DNA of 64,000 nt from Microplitis mediator (lineage: Eukaryota > Arthropoda > Insecta > Hymenoptera > Braconidae), in NCBI RefSeq assembly GCF_029852145.1, contig NC_079974.1:21616082-21680081 (forward strand). Reading direction: 5' to 3'. The notes beneath the pieces were generated by a model that worked only from the letters and a program-made list of their open reading frames with translations, ran no database searches and was not told the DNA's origin. The translations under genes were made by a program, and so were the position numbers. This document shows, piece by piece, positions 60,395-64,000 of this stretch; the first letter of the stretch is position 1, and each line of letters begins with the position of its first letter.

Positions 60395-60522
60395 TAGAAT
60401 GAGAAGTCATACGTCGTTTTAAATGAGATGAGTTTCTAAACGTTTTTTCACAAACATTGCACGTGATTGGATCCTTCGTGGTATTTGCGGAACGAATTTT
60501 ACCTGACGGTCATGCTGTACAC

Positions 60523-62755
60523 TAGGGTGGCTCATTTGAAACGACTATTTTTTTTTTTTTGCTCCATTGACGGAATATTGTTCTAGACATAAAAAAAAAA
60601 TTTTCCACAAAATTTGAGCCCTTAATTTTAATTTTAAGAACTCGCTAATTGAATTTGAAATTTTCCCATTCATTTAGCATGCAAAGTGGAGGTTTTTTTT
60701 TTTAATTATCTATAGCTCTGCTGCATTCCACGTTTTTTTACTGTCCATAGGCAGAAGTTGTAGGGGAATCTTTATACTTCAAAAGTTCCTACAGTAAAAT
60801 TTATGTGACAGGAACGGGGTCAGAGTTAAAAAATGTAAAAGTCGATTTTTATCGATTTTTGCGTATTTTTTGAGTTTTTCGTAGGAAATATTGTAGTTAC
60901 CGAAAAAAGGTAAATAACAAAATTGTAGGAAATCAAATTTGCTACAAAAAAGGTCCTGTAAGCCAAGGCTGTAAAATCTGTTGTTTCTGAAATAAATTGA
61001 ATTATACATATGAAAATTCAATATATCTTTGCAGTATATGGTTTGTTAAATTAATAATTTAATTTTCATTTATTAAATGATTTTTTTGGACATCATATTA
61101 TTTTTTCATGAAAATATAACTTCAAAAAAATTTATCTATATGGGGCATTCCACGCCAAATCGGACGGTTTCAAAAATTGATTTTTCCGAATTTCTTCAAT
61201 TTTTGATATTTTTTAGTACCCCTCAAAAAAGGCTTCCCGGTAAATTTTGAGATCTTTTTGATTAATGGTTCAAAAAATATCGAATTAAAAAAAAAAACCG
61301 CTCTTTTTATGGTTTTTTGATTATAACTTTCGTAATAATGGTCGAAATTCAATGTTTTTTTATTCAAAATTTTCGATTTTTCAAAATTAAAAAAAATTTT
61401 TTTTTTTTGCTATAAATTATCATCAGTACTGATTTTTGACATTGTACACTTGTTTTTCTTGCATATTATAAATTCATTCCGATATTTTTTCGTTCTGAGT
61501 AGGAATTTAAAAGCAGTAAGTAAAAGTTAATGCTATTTATAAGCTGTTATAATAAATACTTTTATTTTTTAAAAAGCAACTATTTCGAAGCAAAAGAAAC
61601 ATTAGATTTGCTATACAATACAGCTAAGATCATTACAGGAGCTCCAAAATTTCATATAATTATTCGAAAAAGCGACGAAACTGTATCACAAACGTTTTTA
61701 ATTATTTCCGTGTTCTTTCGAAAATTTTACATTAACGATTGTTTTATGAACTAAAGAAATCCTTAGTGAATATACCTTCGTCGCTTTTTTGAATAATTAT
61801 GTGAAATTTTGGAACACGGTTGAAAACTTAAAATTCGAAAATCTCGATCAAAAACATTTCGTATATTTGTTATGCATTTTTGTCTGTAAAGGCCAACTCA
61901 AAACGAAAATTTTGAATAAAAAAACATTGAATTTCGACCATTATTACGAAAGTTATGATCAAAAAACCATAAAAAGAGCGGTTTTTTTGAAAATTCGATA
62001 TTTTTTGAACCATTAATCAAAAAGATCTCAAAATTTACCGGGAAGCCTCTTTTGAGGGGTACTAAAAAATACCAAAAATCGAAGAAAATCGGAAAAATCA
62101 ATTTTTGAAACCATCCGATTTGGCGTGGAATGCCCCATATAGATAAATTTTTTTTAAGTTATATTTTCATAAAAAAGTAATATGATGTTCAAAAAAAACA
62201 TTTAATAAATGAAAATTAAATTATTAATTTAACAAACCATATACTGCAAAGATATATTGAATTTTCATATGTATAATTCAATTTATTTCAGAAACAACAG
62301 ATTTTACAGCCTTGGCTTACAGGACCTTTTTTGTAGCAAATTTGATTTCCTACAATTTTGTTATTTACTTTTTTTCGGTAACTACAATATTTTCTACGAA
62401 AAACTCAAAAAATACGCAAAAATCGATAAAAATCGACTTTTACATTTTTTAACTCTGACCCCGTTCCTGTCGCATAAATTTTACTGTAGGAACTTTTGAA
62501 GTATAAAGGTTTGCCTACAACTTCTGCCTATGGACAGTAAAAAAACGTGGAATGCAGCAGAGCTATAGATAATTAAAAAAAAAAACCTCCACTTTACATG
62601 CTAAATGAATGGGAAAATTTCAAATTCAATTAGCGAGTTCTTAAAATTAAAATTAAGGGCTCAAATTTTGTGGAAAATTTTTTTTTTATGTCTAGAACAA
62701 TATTCCGTCAATGGACCAAAAAAAAAAAAATAGTCGTTTCAAATGAGCCACCCTA
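60523..62755. mobile_element. hAT-like fold-back element with 8-bp target duplication
   Basis: The TIR begins TAGGGTGGCTCATTTGAAAC. The duplicated target CTGTACAC is at 60515-60522 and 62756-62763. The inverted arms are about 860 bp (60523 to about 61385 and about 61900 to 62755). They carry mirrored frames (60779-61021 minus and 62257-62499 plus) that differ at only a few residues. The middle has a second, smaller inverted repeat (61640-61680 with 61780-61816). An 8-bp duplication and TAGGG ends are typical of hAT elements. No transposase remains. Confidence 0.85.
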
Positions 62756-62760
62756 CTGTA

Positions 62761-63265
62761 CACGGAGAGAAAAATACTGCCAGATTAAGTATACGTATCG
62801 CTATTCTATACGCTGTATAGTCATCTTACTTAACGATACGCCGTATAGCCAATTCAGCTATACAGAGTATCCTCACAGTGGATCGTCAAAATGACGATCC
62901 GTATCCTTATTTTAGGCATTTTATGAATCGCTGACATGACTATTGCGCAAACTCTGTATTTAGGCATCCGGCAACCGAGAACGATGATACGTATAGCCAA
63001 TTTAGCTATACGGATCCTCACGCTGGCGATACAGATATCTATATCAACGAAACTACATATCGTTACAAAGGCTATTCGTCGTATTGTTAAATTAAATAAA
63101 CGAATACTTAACCTAACCCAAATACGTATCTTTATTTTAACGATACAATAGATTATTAAATTAATATGAAAGTATTTCTAAATTAGGTATACGAATCGTT
63201 ATTCTGACGATACGTCATTTGAGGATACATTGGATAGTCATTCTGGCGATATTTTTCTCTCCGTG
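62761..63265. mobile_element. MITE with CACGGAGAGAAAAATA ends and CGTATAGC words
   Basis: TA flanks at 62759-62760 and 63266-63267. The body repeats CGTATAGCCAATTTAGCTATACG-like words (about 62840-62870 and 62990-63015) and other GTATACG/ATACGTATC words in both orientations. The plus-strand frames here are repeat artefacts. The hAT-like element's target begins at its left flank and takes its first three bases. Confidence 0.85.
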
Positions 63266-63483
63266 TATGCACACTTAGGTGCGTTCCCATATGAGATGCC
63301 AGGTGATCAGATCTATTAAATTTTTTGTCACAAACATAACAATTATGCGATCTTTCTTTAGAATGAGTAGTCATATGTCGTTTTAAAAGAGATGAGTTTT
63401 TAAACTTTTTTTCACAAACATTGCACGTGATTGGATCCTTTGTGGTATTTGCGGAACGAATTTCACCTGAATGGCTTGCTGTA

Positions 63484-64000
63484 CACTGAGAAAAAAATTT
63501 TCTCCTGACAACTAAATTTTAGTTATGACAAGAAAATGATTTGATTACCCATTGCCAATCATACATTTGGTTGTTTTAACTAAATATTTTATAATCCACC
63601 AACAAAACGAGTTATTAGAAACTATAAAATATTTAGTAAAGATAGCTACGCGTTCAGTAGAAAGAATAAAAACAAATTGATTACCGGTAGTGTTTATAAA
63701 GTAGTCATAATGAAATGTATGAGTGATCATTATAGAGAATGAGTTATTGATAATAATTAAATATTATTTTGAAATGACAGAATATTTATTCAACAGTTCA
63801 ATAAATGCATATTTAGAAAAATAATTTATTTCTTTCACAAGTACCTTTTTTCGTACTGTGACAGAAATTGTTCAGGAAAAATATTAATACTAAACATTAA
63901 TGTCATAGTGTAATGCAGTATACCCATATATTGCTATCAAAAATTTTCGACAGATTACTCGTCCCATAAATGCTTCAAGCTCGGAATATAAAAACTCTGA
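63484..64000 (-). mobile_element. CACTGAG-family MITE, copy E, cut by the window end
   Basis: Inverted relative to copy D and nearly identical to it from 60394 back to about 59878. It is preceded by TA at 63482-63483. It entered the zinc-finger linker at the same relative TA site as the MITE at 62761 did in the neighbouring unit. The GC-rich core would lie just past the window end. Confidence 0.9.

Larger units (their letters stand above)
59270..63483 (-). pseudogene. C2H2 zinc-finger gene, decayed and cut by transposons
   Basis: Reading on the minus strand, 63483-63268 encodes two fingers (CNVCEKKFKNSSLLKRHMTT-H and CYVCDKKFNRSDHLASHMGT-H, both C-x2-C-x12-H-x3-H). The frame resumes at 60520-60397 with a third finger whose first zinc-binding His is replaced by Arg (KRRMTSH). 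It resumes again at 59391-59285 with an intact fourth finger (CYICHHRFETVDLLLSHLEI-H). The linkers repeat (IRSANTTKDPITC, then KERSHNC), showing tandem two-finger units. A TGA stands where the paralogous linker has AGC, just after the 62761-63265 MITE. Removing the insertions at their TA sites puts the pieces back in one frame, apart from that stop. In other proteins such fingers bind DNA. This copy is not functional. Its ends are lost at the palindrome (59280) and at another MITE (63484). Confidence 0.8.

Overview
This is a very AT-rich eukaryotic (arthropod) window with multi-exon genes, GT-AG introns, insect-style start contexts and a dense load of short DNA transposons. Intron size, base composition and the BEN-domain and kelch genes fit a hymenopteran, perhaps a parasitoid wasp. 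That taxonomic call is inference. I see no rRNA, no intact tRNA, no CRISPR and no bacterial-type operon.

1-8.5 kb: a MITE of a family I call CACTGAG is split by a 2.8 kb transposon (999-3814) that carries an intact 584-aa transposase, 18-bp terminal inverted repeats (TIRs) and TTAA target duplications. Two other copies of the host MITE show the empty TTAA site. Further MITE copies, a four-unit tandem array and a kinesin-like pseudogene fragment follow. 8.5-18.7 kb: gene-poor DNA with a three-deep MITE nest (11.4-12.4 kb) whose empty site lies at 15.6 kb, and a fold-back element. 18.7-19.5 kb: a small secreted cysteine-rich protein gene (two exons, minus strand) whose intron holds a MITE.

20-35 kb: non-coding DNA with elements made of iterated short palindromic words, two tRNA-like sequences and a second TTAA element (34538-35262) that shares sequence with the big TTAA transposon. 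35-45 kb: a candidate exon, a convincing first coding exon (40522-40557, GTGAGT donor), a 162-bp tandem array with a CRE palindrome at each internal junction, and a nested TTAA/TA element pair. 45.2-46.6 kb: a kelch-repeat gene copy broken by a MITE and two frame breaks.

46641-59280: a 12.6 kb palindrome with arms of about 6.16 kb and a 316-bp asymmetric spacer. The arms look identical apart from two (TA)n length changes. Each carries a divergent copy of a nine-part gene model for a Q-rich, BEN-domain-like protein. 59.3-64 kb: a decayed C2H2 zinc-finger gene on the minus strand, cut by two MITE families and by a hAT-like fold-back element inserted at the edge of one MITE. Paralogous empty sites allow the order of insertions to be read.
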